DNA of 64,000 bases from Azospirillum sp. TSH58 (GCF_003119115.1 NZ_CP022364.1:768501-832500); one strand, 5' to 3'. Counted from the stretch's first letter, positions 1 to 8,603 are shown. Numbers and translations are program-made. Notes: generated by a model from the sequence alone, not told the origin.

Positions 1-2
1 TC

Positions 3-689
3 ACGCCGGAAAAGCTCGCCACCCTCGGCGCGGCGCTGCGTCTGGAAGCGGGGACCCGGCTGCTCGACCTCGGCAGCGGTTCGGGGGAGATGCTGTGCAG
101 CTGGGCACGCGATCACGGCATCACCGGCACCGGCATCGACATGAGCCGGCTATTCACCGAGCAGGCGAAGCTCCGTGCTATCGAACTCGGCGTCGCCGAT
201 CGGGTCGCGTTCATTCATGGCGATGCGGCCGGATATGTCTCCGACGAGAGGGTCGATGTGGCCGCCTGTGTCGGTGCCACCTGGATCGCCGGAGGAGTCG
301 CCGGCACGGTCGAGCTTCTGGGGCGGAGCCTGCGCGACGGAGGGATCATCCTCATCGGTGAGCCCTATTGGCGGCGGATGCCGCCGACCGAAGAGGTTGC
401 CAAGGGCTGCCTCGCCAACGCCATCGCCGACTTCCTCACGCTCCCGGAGCTTCTCGCGTCCTTCGGCCGCCTCGGCTGCGACGTCGTCGAGATGGTTCTG
501 GCCGACCAGGACGGCTGGGACCGCTACGAGGCGGCCAAATGGCTGACCATGCGCCGCTGGCTTGACGCCAATCCCGGCGACGGCTTCGCGCAGGACGTTC
601 GAGCCAAGCTGACCTCGGAACCGATGCGCTACGCCACCTACACGCGGGACTATCTGGGCTGGGGGGTGTTCGCGCTGATGCCGCGTTAA
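3..689 (+). CDS. SAM-dependent methyltransferase (5' truncated by window edge)
   Basis: The reading frame is open from the first bases of the window, so the gene begins upstream. The visible part starts with TPEKLATLGAALRLEAG and then LLDLGSGSGE, the glycine-rich motif I of class I Rossmann methyltransferases, which binds S-adenosylmethionine. The internal ATG at 90 lies inside motif I and cannot be the start. Further on, GTGIDMS matches motif II (acidic residue contacting the ribose), and VAACVGATWIAGG corresponds to motif IV. About 228 residues are visible, close to a full small methyltransferase, so only a short N-terminus is missing. The substrate cannot be told from sequence. The stop is 9 bp from the convergent LysR gene stop. 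Confidence 0.8.
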   Translation, partial: TPEKLATLGAALRLEAGTRLLDLGSGSGEMLCSWARDHGITGTGIDMSRLFTEQAKLRAIELGVADRVAFIHGDAAGYVSDERVDVAACVGATWIAGGVAGTVELLGRSLRDGGIILIGEPYWRRMPPTEEVAKGCLANAIADFLTLPELLASFGRLGCDVVEMVLADQDGWDRYEAAKWLTMRRWLDANPGDGFAQDVRAKLTSEPMRYATYTRDYLGWGVFALMPR

Positions 690-698
690 CGCCTTGGC

Positions 699-1619
699 TC
701 ACCCTTGGCGTGACGCTCCCGGCGACGCGCCGCTCCGCGCCCGCAGATGGTCGATGAGGGCGCGCAGCCGCGGCGGCACCGTCCGGCGGCTGGGATAGTA
801 GAGGTGGAAGCCGGCGAAGGGCGGGCAGAAATCCTCCAGGACGGCCTCCAGCGCGCCGCGCTCCAGATGGGGCCGGAAGGTTTCCTCCATGCCGCAGGTG
901 AGCCCGGCGCCGGCCATGGCCAGCCGGACCATCATCCCCATGTCGTTGGTCGCGACCCGCGGATTCACCGCGATGTCGAAGTCGCGGCCGTCCTCGGTGA
1001 ACTCCCAGCGGTAGGGCGCCACGTCCGGCGCCGGGCGCCAGCCGATGCAGCGGTGGGCGAGCAGGTCGCGCGGATGGGCCGGCCGGCCGGCCCGCGCCAG
1101 ATAGGCCGGTGAGGCCACCACCAGCTGCCGCTGCGGGGCGGAGACCGGCACCGCGATCATGTCCTGTTCGATGGCCTCGCCCAGCCGGACGCCCGCGTCG
1201 AAGCCCGCCGCGACGATGTCGAACTCCTCGTCCGTCACCAGGATGTCGACGCCGACCGATGGGTAGGCGGCCAGGAAGCCGGCCAGCGCTTCCCCCTCCA
1301 GGATGCTTTCCGCGATGGACGAGACGGCCAGCCGCAGCGTCCCGCCGGGCGCCCCGTGCGCCGAGGCGATGACCTCCAGCGCCGTGCCGATCTCCGCAAG
1401 CGCCGGGCGCGTCGCGGCGAGCAGGTGCGCGCCCGCGTCGGTCAGCCGGACGCTGCGCGTCGTCCTCTGGAGAAGCGGCACGCCGATGCGGTCCTCCAGC
1501 CGGCGGACGGCCTGGCTGACGGCGGAGCGGGTGACACCCAGGCGCTCGGACGCCCGGCGGAAATTGAGCGTCTCGGCCACCGCCAGAAACGCCGCCATGC
1601 CTTCGAAGGGATCGCTCAT
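699..1619 (-). CDS. LysR-family transcriptional regulator
   Basis: 306 residues, the usual LysR length. Residues 5-65 form the N-terminal winged helix-turn-helix (AVAETLNFRRASERLGVTRSA, then VSQAVRRLEDRIGVPLLQR), followed by a linker helix and a periplasmic-binding-protein-like effector domain from about residue 90. It is divergent from the SDR operon, with 107 bp between the starts, so it probably controls that operon and itself. A TGGTTAG/CTAACCA inverted repeat lies directly against its start codon. The effector domain resembles the CrgA/DmlR-like subgroup that often sits beside oxidoreductases, but the inducer is unknown. Confidence 0.92.
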   Translation of the reverse strand: MSDPFEGMAAFLAVAETLNFRRASERLGVTRSAVSQAVRRLEDRIGVPLLQRTTRSVRLTDAGAHLLAATRPALAEIGTALEVIASAHGAPGGTLRLAVSSIAESILEGEALAGFLAAYPSVGVDILVTDEEFDIVAAGFDAGVRLGEAIEQDMIAVPVSAPQRQLVVASPAYLARAGRPAHPRDLLAHRCIGWRPAPDVAPYRWEFTEDGRDFDIAVNPRVATNDMGMMVRLAMAGAGLTCGMEETFRPHLERGALEAVLEDFCPPFAGFHLYYPSRRTVPPRLRALIDHLRARSGASPGASRQG

Positions 1620-1638
1620 TGGTTAGAGAACCTAACCA
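1620..1638. promoter_or_regulatory. Probable LysR operator (T-N11-A type palindrome)
   Basis: TGGTTAG-agaac-CTAACCA is a perfect 7-bp inverted repeat with a 5-nt spacer. It contains a T-N11-A LysR box and touches the lysR start codon. Its place in the divergent lysR/SDR gap suggests autoregulation plus control of the SDR operon. Confidence 0.55.
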
Positions 1639-1726
1639 GCCCGTTCATGATTGGCAACTCGAACGAACGACCGGCGCATCATAGCTTTTCTCCGTCACCG
1701 CAACGATCGACGGAAGGGAGCACGAC

Positions 1727-2458
1727 ATGACCGCGATCACCGACAAGACGATTCTCATCACCGGCGCCTCCAGCGGCATCGGCGAGGGCACCGCCCGCGT
1801 CCTCGGCGCCGCCGGGGCGAAGCTGGTGCTCGGCGCCCGCCGGACGGACCGGCTGGAGGCCCTGGCCGCCGACATCCGGGCCGGCGGCGGCACGGCGGAG
1901 GTCCGCGCGCTGGACGTGACGAGCCGCGAGGACATGGCCGCCTTCGCCGCCTTCGCGCAGGAGCGGTTCGGGCGCATCGACGTGCTGGTCAACAACGCCG
2001 GGGTCATGCCGCTGTCCCCCATGGCCTCGCTGAAGGTCGAGGAATGGGACCGCATGATCGACGTGAACATCCGCGGCGTCCTCTACGGCATCGCCGCGGT
2101 GCTGCCGGTGATGAACGGCCAGGGCTTCGGCCAGATCATCAACATCGCCTCCATCGGGGCGCTCGCCGTGTCGCCGACCGCCGCCGTCTACTGCGCGACG
2201 AAGTACGCGGTGCGGGCCATCTCCGACGGGCTGCGCCAGGAGAACGAGCGGCTGCGCGTCACCTGCGTCTGCCCCGGCGTCGTGGAATCGGAACTGGCCC
2301 ACACCATCACCGACCCGGAGGCCGAGGAGCTGATGCGGAGCTACCGCGCCGTCTCCATCAAGCCGGACGCCATCGGGCGGGCCATCCTGCACGCCATCGA
2401 GCAGCCGGACGACGTGGACACCAACGAGATCGTCGTCCGCCCCACGGCCAGCCATTGA
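1727..2458 (+). CDS. Short-chain dehydrogenase/reductase (classical SDR)
   Basis: 243 residues, typical of classical SDRs. The cofactor-binding TGASSGIG is at residues 12-19, the structural NNAG at 89-92, and the catalytic triad is S142, Y155 and K159 (YCATK). The ALDVT segment near 61-65 and ARRTDRL near 38-43 suggest NADP(H) preference through the Arg pair after beta-2. Start ATG at 1727 follows GGAAGGGAG with good spacing. First gene of a three-gene co-directional unit with the CMD-like and Atu4866-like genes, probably controlled by the divergent LysR. It is an oxidoreductase of an unknown carbonyl or alcohol substrate. Confidence 0.93.
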   Translation: MTAITDKTILITGASSGIGEGTARVLGAAGAKLVLGARRTDRLEALAADIRAGGGTAEVRALDVTSREDMAAFAAFAQERFGRIDVLVNNAGVMPLSPMASLKVEEWDRMIDVNIRGVLYGIAAVLPVMNGQGFGQIINIASIGALAVSPTAAVYCATKYAVRAISDGLRQENERLRVTCVCPGVVESELAHTITDPEAEELMRSYRAVSIKPDAIGRAILHAIEQPDDVDTNEIVVRPTASH

Positions 2459-2483
2459 GCCAGTCACTGAGGAGGATGTGAGC

Positions 2484-2993
2484 ATGACCCACGGCACCGA
2501 CACCCTCAGCCGTCCCCCCGCGCGCCTGCGCACCCTCGTCGCGGCGGGGCTGCTCGCCGCGGTTCCGGCGATGCCCGCCCCTGCCCTAGCCAGCGCCCTG
2601 ACCACGGAGGAGCGCGCCAAGCGCGGCGGCGAAGTGATCCGCAGCCTGAACAACGGCCAGCCCCAGCCCACGCTGGAGCGGATGCGCGAGGAGTTCCCCT
2701 TCCTGGCGGAGGCCACCGAGGCCTACGCGCTGGGCGACGTCTGGTCGCGGCCGGGGCTGGACACGCGGACCCGCCAACTGGCCGCGGTCGCCGCCTTCGC
2801 CGCCATCGGCGAGACGGCCTTCATGAAGATCCACGCCGGCTACGCGCTCAACGCCGGCGTCTCCGAGGACGAGTTGAAGGAGATCATCTACATGGTGACC
2901 GTCCCGGCGGGCTTCCCCCGCGCGATCTCCGCCGCCCGCACCCTCTCGGAGCTGTTCGCCGAGCGCCGCCCATCGGAAGGAGGCACGCCATGA
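2484..2993 (+). CDS. Exported carboxymuconolactone decarboxylase-family protein
   Basis: 169 residues from the ATG at 2484. A GTG lies 6 bp upstream (2478) but would be only 2 nt from the GGAGGA ribosome site, whereas 2484 has 8-nt spacing. Residues 10-38 look like a long signal peptide (LRTLVAAGLLAAVPAMPAPALASA). The mature part has the all-helical CMD/AhpD fold signature (RQLAAVAAFAAIGE, then MKIHAGYALNAGVSEDELKEII). The AhpD CxxC pair is absent, so a peroxidase role is unlikely. Its stop overlaps the next start (ATGA). Co-transcription with an SDR and an Atu4866-like gene is common in proteobacteria; the substrate is unknown. Confidence 0.85.
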   Translation: MTHGTDTLSRPPARLRTLVAAGLLAAVPAMPAPALASALTTEERAKRGGEVIRSLNNGQPQPTLERMREEFPFLAEATEAYALGDVWSRPGLDTRTRQLAAVAAFAAIGETAFMKIHAGYALNAGVSEDELKEIIYMVTVPAGFPRAISAARTLSELFAERRPSEGGTP

Positions 2994-3355
2994 AACGCGC
3001 ACTCGCCCGGACCGCCACCCTGACCGCCGCCCTGCTCGCCTCCGGTGCCGAGGCCCTGCCCGACCGGAAGGCGCTGGCCCAGACCACCGACCGGCCCGGG
3101 GTGGAGAACCCGCCGCAAGCGGATCACCCCTATGTCGGCCTGTGGGTGACGCAGGACGGCCGCGTCCGTCACGAGCTTCTTCCCAACAACCGCTACGTCG
3201 AGGCGCGGGGCAACCGGGAGAAGGCGTATCAGGGCCGCTACAAAGTCACCGGCGACCACATCGACTATTGGGACGACACCGGCTTCACCGCCGACGGCGA
3301 CTTCGTCGACGGGGTGCTGCACCATGGCGGGATGATCCTGCACCGGCGGCGCTGA
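2990..3355 (+). CDS. Exported Atu4866-like protein
   Basis: 121 residues. A signal peptide covers residues 1 to about 22 (MKRALARTATLTAALLASG). The mature domain has the pattern YVGLWVTQDGRVRHELLPN-x-RY-x-EARG, then YQGRYKVTGDHIDYWDDTGFTADGDF, characteristic of the small beta-barrel Atu4866 family of unknown function. It overlaps the CMD-like gene by 4 bp, so translation is probably coupled. Its stop codon lies in the loop of a terminator, so it is the last gene of the operon. Confidence 0.8.
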   Translation: MKRALARTATLTAALLASGAEALPDRKALAQTTDRPGVENPPQADHPYVGLWVTQDGRVRHELLPNNRYVEARGNREKAYQGRYKVTGDHIDYWDDTGFTADGDFVDGVLHHGGMILHRRR

Positions 3356-3370
3356 CCGCCGGGTCTTTTT
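3343..3370 (+). terminator. Rho-independent terminator of the SDR operon
   Basis: CCGGCGG-cgctga-CCGCCGG forms a perfect 7-bp stem whose loop contains the TGA stop of the Atu4866-like gene. It is followed by GTCTTTTTCT. Confidence 0.75.
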
Positions 3371-3535
3371 CTCTCCTTTTCAAAACTGTGAAGTGGACAA
3401 CAGTGCCGGATGCCCGATCCGGGAAGAATGGCTGTGCAAGGGCGAGGCCTTCAGAGAGAACCGGAAATAAAAAATCCGGAGAAGAATACGCCTCCCCCTG
3501 CACGGCACAATCCCCTGATCCGAAGGAAACGCATC

Positions 3536-4165
3536 ATGGCAAACGTCTATGGCACGAACAACGCCGACTATCTCGACATGATCAAGTACGGCGTCAGCAA
3601 TGACTACGTGCAAGGCTATGACGGCAACGACACCATCCTCGGCTGGTCCGGCAACGACACGCTGGACGGCTGGAACGGAAACGACGTGCTCTACGGCGAG
3701 TCGGGCAACGACCTGCTGATGGGCTACAACGGCACCGACACGCTCTATGGCGGCAGCGGCAACGACCAGCTCTATGGCGAGAGCGGGTACGACAAGCTGT
3801 ACGGCGGCGACGGCGACGACACGCTGAGCGGCGGCGATACCTTCGACGACCTCTACGGCGGCGCGGGCAAGGACCAGATGACCGGCGGGGCCGGAGCGGA
3901 CTGGTTCTTCTTCGAGACGAAGGACAGCGGCGACATCTACGCCGGCAAGGCCGACACCATCACCGACTTCAAGGACGAGGACCAGATCTGGCTGAAGGGC
4001 AGCTACAGCTACGCCGGCTCGACCAGCGCGCCCGCCGACGGCCAATACAGCATCTGGCAGAAGGACGGCAATTACGTCGTCACCTGGAACGCGGCCAACG
4101 ACACCGGCTTCCACGACCTGATCGTGAAGGGCGACAACCCGATGGGCGACATCTCCTTCTACTGA
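3536..4165 (+). CDS. Small RTX (calcium-binding, glycine-rich nonapeptide) protein, type I secretion substrate
   Basis: 209 residues from ATG 3536, which follows GAAGGA by 8 nt. An upstream in-frame ATG at 3410 would add basic residues and has no ribosome site. Residues about 15-125 are tandem nonapeptide repeats of the type (Y/W)xGNDxLxG, the calcium beta-roll of RTX proteins. The tail (DTITDFKDEDQIWLKG and hydrophobic residues) resembles the C-terminal uncleaved secretion signal and peptidase M10 serralysin-like end. There is no catalytic domain, so it is a bare RTX beta-roll, perhaps a surface or biofilm protein. The next two genes encode its likely exporter. A terminator lies between it and them, which would keep substrate mRNA in excess. 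Confidence 0.87.
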   Translation: MANVYGTNNADYLDMIKYGVSNDYVQGYDGNDTILGWSGNDTLDGWNGNDVLYGESGNDLLMGYNGTDTLYGGSGNDQLYGESGYDKLYGGDGDDTLSGGDTFDDLYGGAGKDQMTGGAGADWFFFETKDSGDIYAGKADTITDFKDEDQIWLKGSYSYAGSTSAPADGQYSIWQKDGNYVVTWNAANDTGFHDLIVKGDNPMGDISFY

Positions 4166-4184
4166 TCCGCCTGACCGAGGTCCC

Positions 4185-4216
4185 GGGCGCGCCGTCCTTC
4201 CCGGCGCGCCCCTTTT
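4185..4216 (+). terminator. Terminator/attenuator between RTX gene and its exporter
   Basis: GGGCGCGCCG-tccttcc-CGGCGCGCCC is a perfect 10-bp stem followed by CTTTT. Its place between substrate and exporter genes fits partial read-through. Confidence 0.75.
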
Positions 4217-4247
4217 CCCTTCTCCAGACGACAGGAGCGCCCTTCCC

Positions 4248-5993
4248 ATGGCCGCACGGGAAACCCGCCATACGTCTCCGGCAGGCCCACCAGCGCTGCG
4301 CACGATCCGGCGGCGCATCGCCTCCGGCCTCGCCGCCGCGGGCGGGTTCAGCGTCTTTCTCGCCCTGATCCAACTGGCGATGCCGCTCTACACGATGCAG
4401 GTCTACGACCGCGTGCTGGGCAGCCGCAGCGTGGAGACTCTGGTGGCCCTGTCGCTGCTGGCGCTGGGCTGCTTCACCGTGTTCGGGCTGGTCGAGGCGA
4501 TCCGCGGGCGCCTGACCCAGGCCATGGGCCATCTGGCGGCGCGCAGCCTGACCATGGACGCGCTGGAGGCGTCGATGGGCGGCCTGCTGCGCGGCGGCGC
4601 CAGCCGCCCGGCCCAGGTGCTGCGCGACGTGAACGAACTGCGCCAGTTCCTGTCCGGGCCGAGCCTCACCGCACCGCTCGACGCCGCGCTCAGCCTCGTC
4701 TTCCTGCTCTTCCTGACGCTGATCCACCCGCTCTACGGGCTTGTCTGCGGGGGGAGCATCCTCTGTCTGGTCGGGGTGAGCCTGCTCGGCCGGATGCTGA
4801 CCATGCCGGGCGCGGCGGAGGCCAACCGCGCCCTGTGCCGCCACGGCGCCGACGTCGAGGCGGCGTCCCTCGGCGTGGAGGCCGTCGCCGCCATGGGCAT
4901 GATGGGCACCCTGCGCCGCCGCTGGCAGGCGGTCCAGGACGACCATCTGCAACTGGTCAACCAGACCGCGGGACGGGCGCAGGCCGTCGCCTCGCTCGCC
5001 AAGGTCTGCCGGATGACCGCCCAGGTGGCGATCCTCGCCGCCGGCACGATGCTGGTGCTGGACCGGCAGGTGTCGCCGGGCAGCATGCTGGCCGCCTCCA
5101 TCCTGATGGGCCGGGCGCTGGCGCCCTTCGAACAGCTGATCGACTCCTGGCGGAACTGGTCCTCGGCCCGCGAGAGCCTGCGCCGCCTGCGCGTCCTGTT
5201 CACCGCGGACGCGGCACCCGCGCCGGGCGCCCCCCTGCCCTGCCCCAGCGGTTCCCTGCTGCTGGACCGCGTGACCTACGTCCCGCCGGGGTCGGACCGT
5301 CCGACGCTGCGCGGCCTCTCCTTCTCGGTCGAGCCGGGGGAGGCGGTGGGAATCGTCGGCCCCTCGGCGGCGGGCAAGTCCACGCTGGCCCGGCTGCTGG
5401 TCGGCGTGCTGGAGCCGACCCAGGGCGGCGTCTACCTCGACGGCCACAATGTGTGGCGCTGGCACCGCGACGACTGCGGGCGGCATGTCGGCTATCTGCC
5501 GCAGGGCGTCGGCCTGCTCGGCGACACCGTGGAGGACGCCATCGCCCGGCTGGGCGAGCCCGAGCCGGCGCTGGTCACCGCGGCGGCGCGGCGGGCCGGC
5601 GTGCATGAGATGATCGGCCGCCTCCCCGACGGCTACCAAACGGCGATCGGCGAGGGCGGCGCCCGGCTCTCCGGCGGGCAGCGGCAGCGCATCGCGCTCG
5701 CCCGCGCCCTCTATGGCGACCCCCGCCTGCTCGTTCTCGACGAGCCCAACGCGAACCTGGACCAGGCCGGCGAGGCGGCCCTGCTGCGCGCCATCGCCGA
5801 GGCCAAGGCCGGCGGCGCCGCGGTGGTGGTGATCGCCCACCGCCGCTGTGTCCTCGACGCCGTGGACCGCATCGTCGTGCTGCGCGACGGCATGATCGAC
5901 CAGACCGCGACACGGGCGGAGATGGTCCGGCGGCTCGGGACCACCAATGGCGCCACCGCGCCGCAGCCGGTTGCCGCCACCGCCACCCCCTGA
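4248..5993 (+). CDS. Type I secretion ABC transporter/permease (PrtD family)
   Basis: 581 residues, the length of PrtD/HasD-type exporters without a peptidase domain. Residues about 20-300 hold the transmembrane domain (SVFLALIQLAMPLYTMQVYDRVLGSRS is a family hallmark). The nucleotide-binding domain has Walker A GPSAAGKST near 370, signature LSGGQRQR near 474, Walker B LLVLDEPN near 495 and the H-loop AHR near 530. With the membrane fusion protein 15 bp downstream it should export the upstream RTX protein across both membranes, using a TolC-like pore not found in this window. Confidence 0.95.
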   Translation: MAARETRHTSPAGPPALRTIRRRIASGLAAAGGFSVFLALIQLAMPLYTMQVYDRVLGSRSVETLVALSLLALGCFTVFGLVEAIRGRLTQAMGHLAARSLTMDALEASMGGLLRGGASRPAQVLRDVNELRQFLSGPSLTAPLDAALSLVFLLFLTLIHPLYGLVCGGSILCLVGVSLLGRMLTMPGAAEANRALCRHGADVEAASLGVEAVAAMGMMGTLRRRWQAVQDDHLQLVNQTAGRAQAVASLAKVCRMTAQVAILAAGTMLVLDRQVSPGSMLAASILMGRALAPFEQLIDSWRNWSSARESLRRLRVLFTADAAPAPGAPLPCPSGSLLLDRVTYVPPGSDRPTLRGLSFSVEPGEAVGIVGPSAAGKSTLARLLVGVLEPTQGGVYLDGHNVWRWHRDDCGRHVGYLPQGVGLLGDTVEDAIARLGEPEPALVTAAARRAGVHEMIGRLPDGYQTAIGEGGARLSGGQRQRIALARALYGDPRLLVLDEPNANLDQAGEAALLRAIAEAKAGGAAVVVIAHRRCVLDAVDRIVVLRDGMIDQTATRAEMVRRLGTTNGATAPQPVAATATP

Positions 5994-6007
5994 TTGGAGA
6001 CATCGAG

Positions 6008-7345
6008 ATGACGACGACCGACACGCTGCTGGACCGAAGCGCCATCCCGGCGGAGCCGCGCCGCGCCGAGCCCTCCATCGGCGGTGCGGTGCGGGCGGGC
6101 TGCGCGGTGATCGCCCTGGCGCTGGGCGCCGGGCTCGGCTGGGGGTTCCTGGCTCCGCTGGACAGCGCCGCCCACGCGCCGGGCACCGTGGTGGTGGACG
6201 GCAACCGCAAGACCATCCAGCATCTGGAAGGCGGCATCGTCGCCGAATTGGCGGTGCGCGACGGCGACACGGTGGCCGCCGGCCAGACCCTGCTCCGCCT
6301 GGAAGGGACGCAGAGCCGCGCCACGCTGGAGGAGCTGTCCACCGAACAGGCCGCCGCCCTGGTCCGCATGGCCCGCCTGCGCGCCGAATACGCCGGCCAG
6401 CGCGCCTTCTCCGTCCCGGCGGAACTGGTGGATGGGAGCGCCGCCGCCCGGCGCGCCCTGGCCGTCCAGCAGCAGCTGTTCGCCGCCCGCTGGACCCGCC
6501 ATGACGGCGACATGGCCGTGCTGCGCGAGCAGCGCCTGCAGGCCGAGCGCGAGGTGACCGCCCACCGTGCCCAGGAACGCGCGGCCGCCGAGCAGATCGT
6601 CTACATCGAGGAGGAACTGGCCGGCGTGCTCGACCTCTTCAACAAGGGGCTGGAGCGCAAGCTGCGGGTCCTGTCATTGAAGCGCGCCATGGCCGACCTC
6701 GCCGGCACCCGCGATCAATCCCGCGCCCGCGCCCTGCTGGCCGAGCAGGCGGTGACGGTCGCCGACACCCAGCTCCATGCCAAGGAGACGGCCCGCCGCT
6801 CCGACATCGCCGCGGAGATGGAAGAGGCGCAGAACGCCCTGGACCAGACCGCCGCCCGCCTGAAGGCCGCCCGCGACGCGGTGGAGCGCACGGAGATCCG
6901 CGCGCCCGTTCCGGGCCGTGTGGTCGGGCTGACCGTCTTCACCGTGGGCGGCGTCGTGAAGCCGGGCGAGCCGCTGATGGACGTCGTTCCCGACAGCGGC
7001 CCGCCGACCATCGAGGCGCGCATCGACCCGCTAGACATCGACGTGGTGAAGGCCGGCCAGACCGCGCAGGTGCGCCTCAGCGCCTTCAAGCCGCGCCGCA
7101 CCCCGCCGATCGACGCCACCGTTGTCGACGTCTCCGCCGACCGCCTGACCGACCCGACGACCCACGCCCCCTACTTCGTGGCCCGCCTCCGTCCCCTGCC
7201 CGGCGCGCTGGAGCGCCTCGGCCCGGCGGCCCTGCATCCGGGCATGCCCGCGGACGTGCTGATCGCGACCGGCCAGCGCCGGGCCATCGATTACGTGCTG
7301 GCGCCGTTGCAGGATGCCATGGCACACGCGCTGACGGAGGATTGA
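6008..7345 (+). CDS. HlyD/PrtE-family membrane fusion protein of type I secretion
   Basis: 445 residues. One N-terminal transmembrane segment (about residues 30-50, CAVIALALGAGLGWGFLAPL) is followed by the lipoyl-like half motif (GTVVVDGNRKTIQHLEGGIV). A long periplasmic coiled coil spans about 110-290, and the second lipoyl half plus beta-barrel (RAPVPGRVVGLTVFTVGGVV) follow. IQHLEGGIV is a signature of PrtE-type adaptors. ATG 6008 follows GGAGAC. It bridges the inner-membrane ABC exporter to an outer-membrane channel. Confidence 0.95.
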   Translation: MTTTDTLLDRSAIPAEPRRAEPSIGGAVRAGCAVIALALGAGLGWGFLAPLDSAAHAPGTVVVDGNRKTIQHLEGGIVAELAVRDGDTVAAGQTLLRLEGTQSRATLEELSTEQAAALVRMARLRAEYAGQRAFSVPAELVDGSAAARRALAVQQQLFAARWTRHDGDMAVLREQRLQAEREVTAHRAQERAAAEQIVYIEEELAGVLDLFNKGLERKLRVLSLKRAMADLAGTRDQSRARALLAEQAVTVADTQLHAKETARRSDIAAEMEEAQNALDQTAARLKAARDAVERTEIRAPVPGRVVGLTVFTVGGVVKPGEPLMDVVPDSGPPTIEARIDPLDIDVVKAGQTAQVRLSAFKPRRTPPIDATVVDVSADRLTDPTTHAPYFVARLRPLPGALERLGPAALHPGMPADVLIATGQRRAIDYVLAPLQDAMAHALTED

Positions 7346-7378
7346 GGAACGCGTCTTGGTCTCACGTCGGACAAAGAA

Positions 7379-7411
7379 AAAGCCCGCCAAGTCCAAGACT
7401 TGGCGGGCTTT
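7379..7411 (-). terminator. Strong rho-independent terminator, probably the displaced tRNA-Met terminator
   Basis: A 15-bp perfect stem (AAAGCCCGCCAAGTC with its complement) around a 3-nt loop. Read on the minus strand it ends in TTTTTCTTTG; read on the plus strand it has only three T. It therefore works mainly leftward, yet no leftward gene is next to it. It sits immediately outside the proposed attL core, as expected if it once ended the tRNA-Met transcript before phage insertion. It may also end the secretion operon. Confidence 0.8.
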
Positions 7412-7413
7412 CG

Positions 7414-7422
7414 TGATGGTAG
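7414..7422. repeat. Proposed attL core
   Basis: TGATGGTAG, identical to 50736-50744. The following bases AGGCGGAG resemble, but do not equal, the tRNA-Met 3' end CAGCGGAG, which fits an attP half-site of a serine recombinase. The strong minus-strand terminator ends 3 bp to its left. Confidence 0.6.
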
Positions 7423-7565
7423 AGGCGGAGAGCTACCACCAATACAGTCCTACCGTTGGATTCGGATGCTGATCCTTCCACCCTGTGTTCAAATAGTAGT
7501 CGAGGTGAGTACCGGCACATTGCCGCCGTATCCCTACCTATATGAGGCCGGCAGCACCGACGCTA

Positions 7566-8435
7566 GGTTCTGTTCTCAAAGGCTGTGAGGGTTTGGCTGT
7601 GCCCTGTTGAAGGGGGATGGCACGATCTGAACTGAGCGATGAGCAGCTTCAGCATTTGCTGGAGTTGCTTCCGCCGGAACGCCCGTGGACGGGCCGGCCG
7701 GCGCGGGACCTGGAGCGCACCGTGCGGGCGATCCTGTGGGTGAACCGCACCGGCTCGCCCTGGCGCGATCTTCCGGCCGAGTACGGTCCCTGGCAGACGG
7801 CGGCCAACCGCTTCTACCGCTGGCGCAAGGCCGGGGTATGGGAGCGCGTGTTGGAACTGGTTCAGGCCGAGGCGGATGAGGCCGGCAAGTTGGACTGGAG
7901 CCTGCACCAAGTCGACAGCACAGTGGTCCGCGCCCACCAGCACGCCGCCGGCGCAAAAGGGGGCAGTTGAACCAAGCGCTTGGCCGCTCGCGCGGCGGCT
8001 TCTCAACCAAGATCCACCTGCGCGCCGACCGCCACGGCCAACCGCTCGCTTTCGTGCTGAGCCCCGGTCAAGCCGCCGACCAGAGCGCGTTGACGGTGCT
8101 GATGGAGGCGGTCGCAGTGCGCCGAGTGGCAGGTGGACGACCGCGGGAAAGACCCGAGCGCGTGGTCGCTGACCGCGCCTACTCCAGCCAAGCCATCCGC
8201 CGCTACCTGCGTCGGCGCGGGATCGGGGCGGTGATCCCACAGCCCTCCAGCCAGAAGCCCTGTGCTCTGGTGGATTGGGCCGCCTATCGCTCCCGCAACG
8301 CCATCGAGCGCCTGATCAACCGCCTCAAACAGTTCCGTCGCATCGCCACCCGATACGAGAAACTCGCCGCCAACTACCTCGCCATGGTCCACATCGGGGC
8401 TATCCGACTATGGCTCAGGGTTTGAGAACAGGACC
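7566..8435 (+). mobile_element. IS5-family (IS427-like) insertion sequence, 870 bp
   Basis: Near-perfect terminal inverted repeats: left GGTTCTGTTCTCAAA and right TTTGAGAACAGGACC match 14 of 15. They are flanked by TA (or CTA) duplications at 7564-7565 and 8436-8437, the target preference of this IS group. It carries one transposase in two frames. It lies about 150 bp inside the proposed left end of the prophage. Confidence 0.9.
7617..8425 (+). CDS. IS5-family transposase, made by -1 programmed frameshift
   Basis: The first frame (7617 to a stop at 7970, 117 residues) has the N-terminal IS5/IS4-type domain (LPPERPWTGRPARDLERTV, then GSPWRDLPAEYGPW) and the first catalytic Asp in HQVDSTVV. 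The second frame (to 8425) carries GGFSTKIHLRAD, the second Asp in VVADRAYSS and the Glu in RNAIERLINRLKQFRR, completing the DDE triad. The frames differ by -1 and meet at AAAAGGGGGC near 7960, a typical slippery run. Neither half is degraded, so this looks like normal frameshift expression rather than a pseudogene. Confidence 0.88.
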
Positions 8436-8438
8436 TAA

Positions 8439-8517
8439 GAGTGCCGATCAAAACCTCGTTCAGTCCGGGCGAAATCAATGGCTTGGGGTCATGAAGGCAT
8501 GGTTTTGATCCGTACTC
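8439..8517. repeat. 79-bp imperfect inverted-repeat element next to the IS
   Basis: Arms 8439-8455 and 8501-8517 pair at 15 of 17 positions (core GATCAAAACC / GGTTTTGATC) around a 45-bp centre without a gene. It could be a miniature transposon, the ends of an older IS, or a large hairpin. Confidence 0.5.
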
Positions 8518-8589
8518 TAAACCCTCATGTCAGAACCGATAGATCGCCAAATCTCAATTCGCTATTATCTCACATCGATGGTGAGCTTA

Positions 8590-8603
8590 CATACGTCCGT
8601 ATG
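8590..8603. promoter_or_regulatory. 14-bp palindrome upstream of the ATPase gene
   Basis: CATACG-tc-CGTATG, about 105 bp before the ATPase start in an otherwise gene-free AT-rich stretch (8518-8707). It is operator-like; no regulator can be assigned. Confidence 0.35.

Noticed and set aside
4080..5840. 586-residue minus-strand open frame
   Set aside because: Antisense to the ABC exporter; Arg/Gly/Ala-rich shadow produced by high GC.
7414..7440. tRNA-like 3' end (CTCTCCGCCTCTACCA on the minus strand) as a separate tRNA gene
   Set aside because: No T arm, anticodon arm or matching acceptor 5' strand follows. Better explained as an attP half-site beside the att core.
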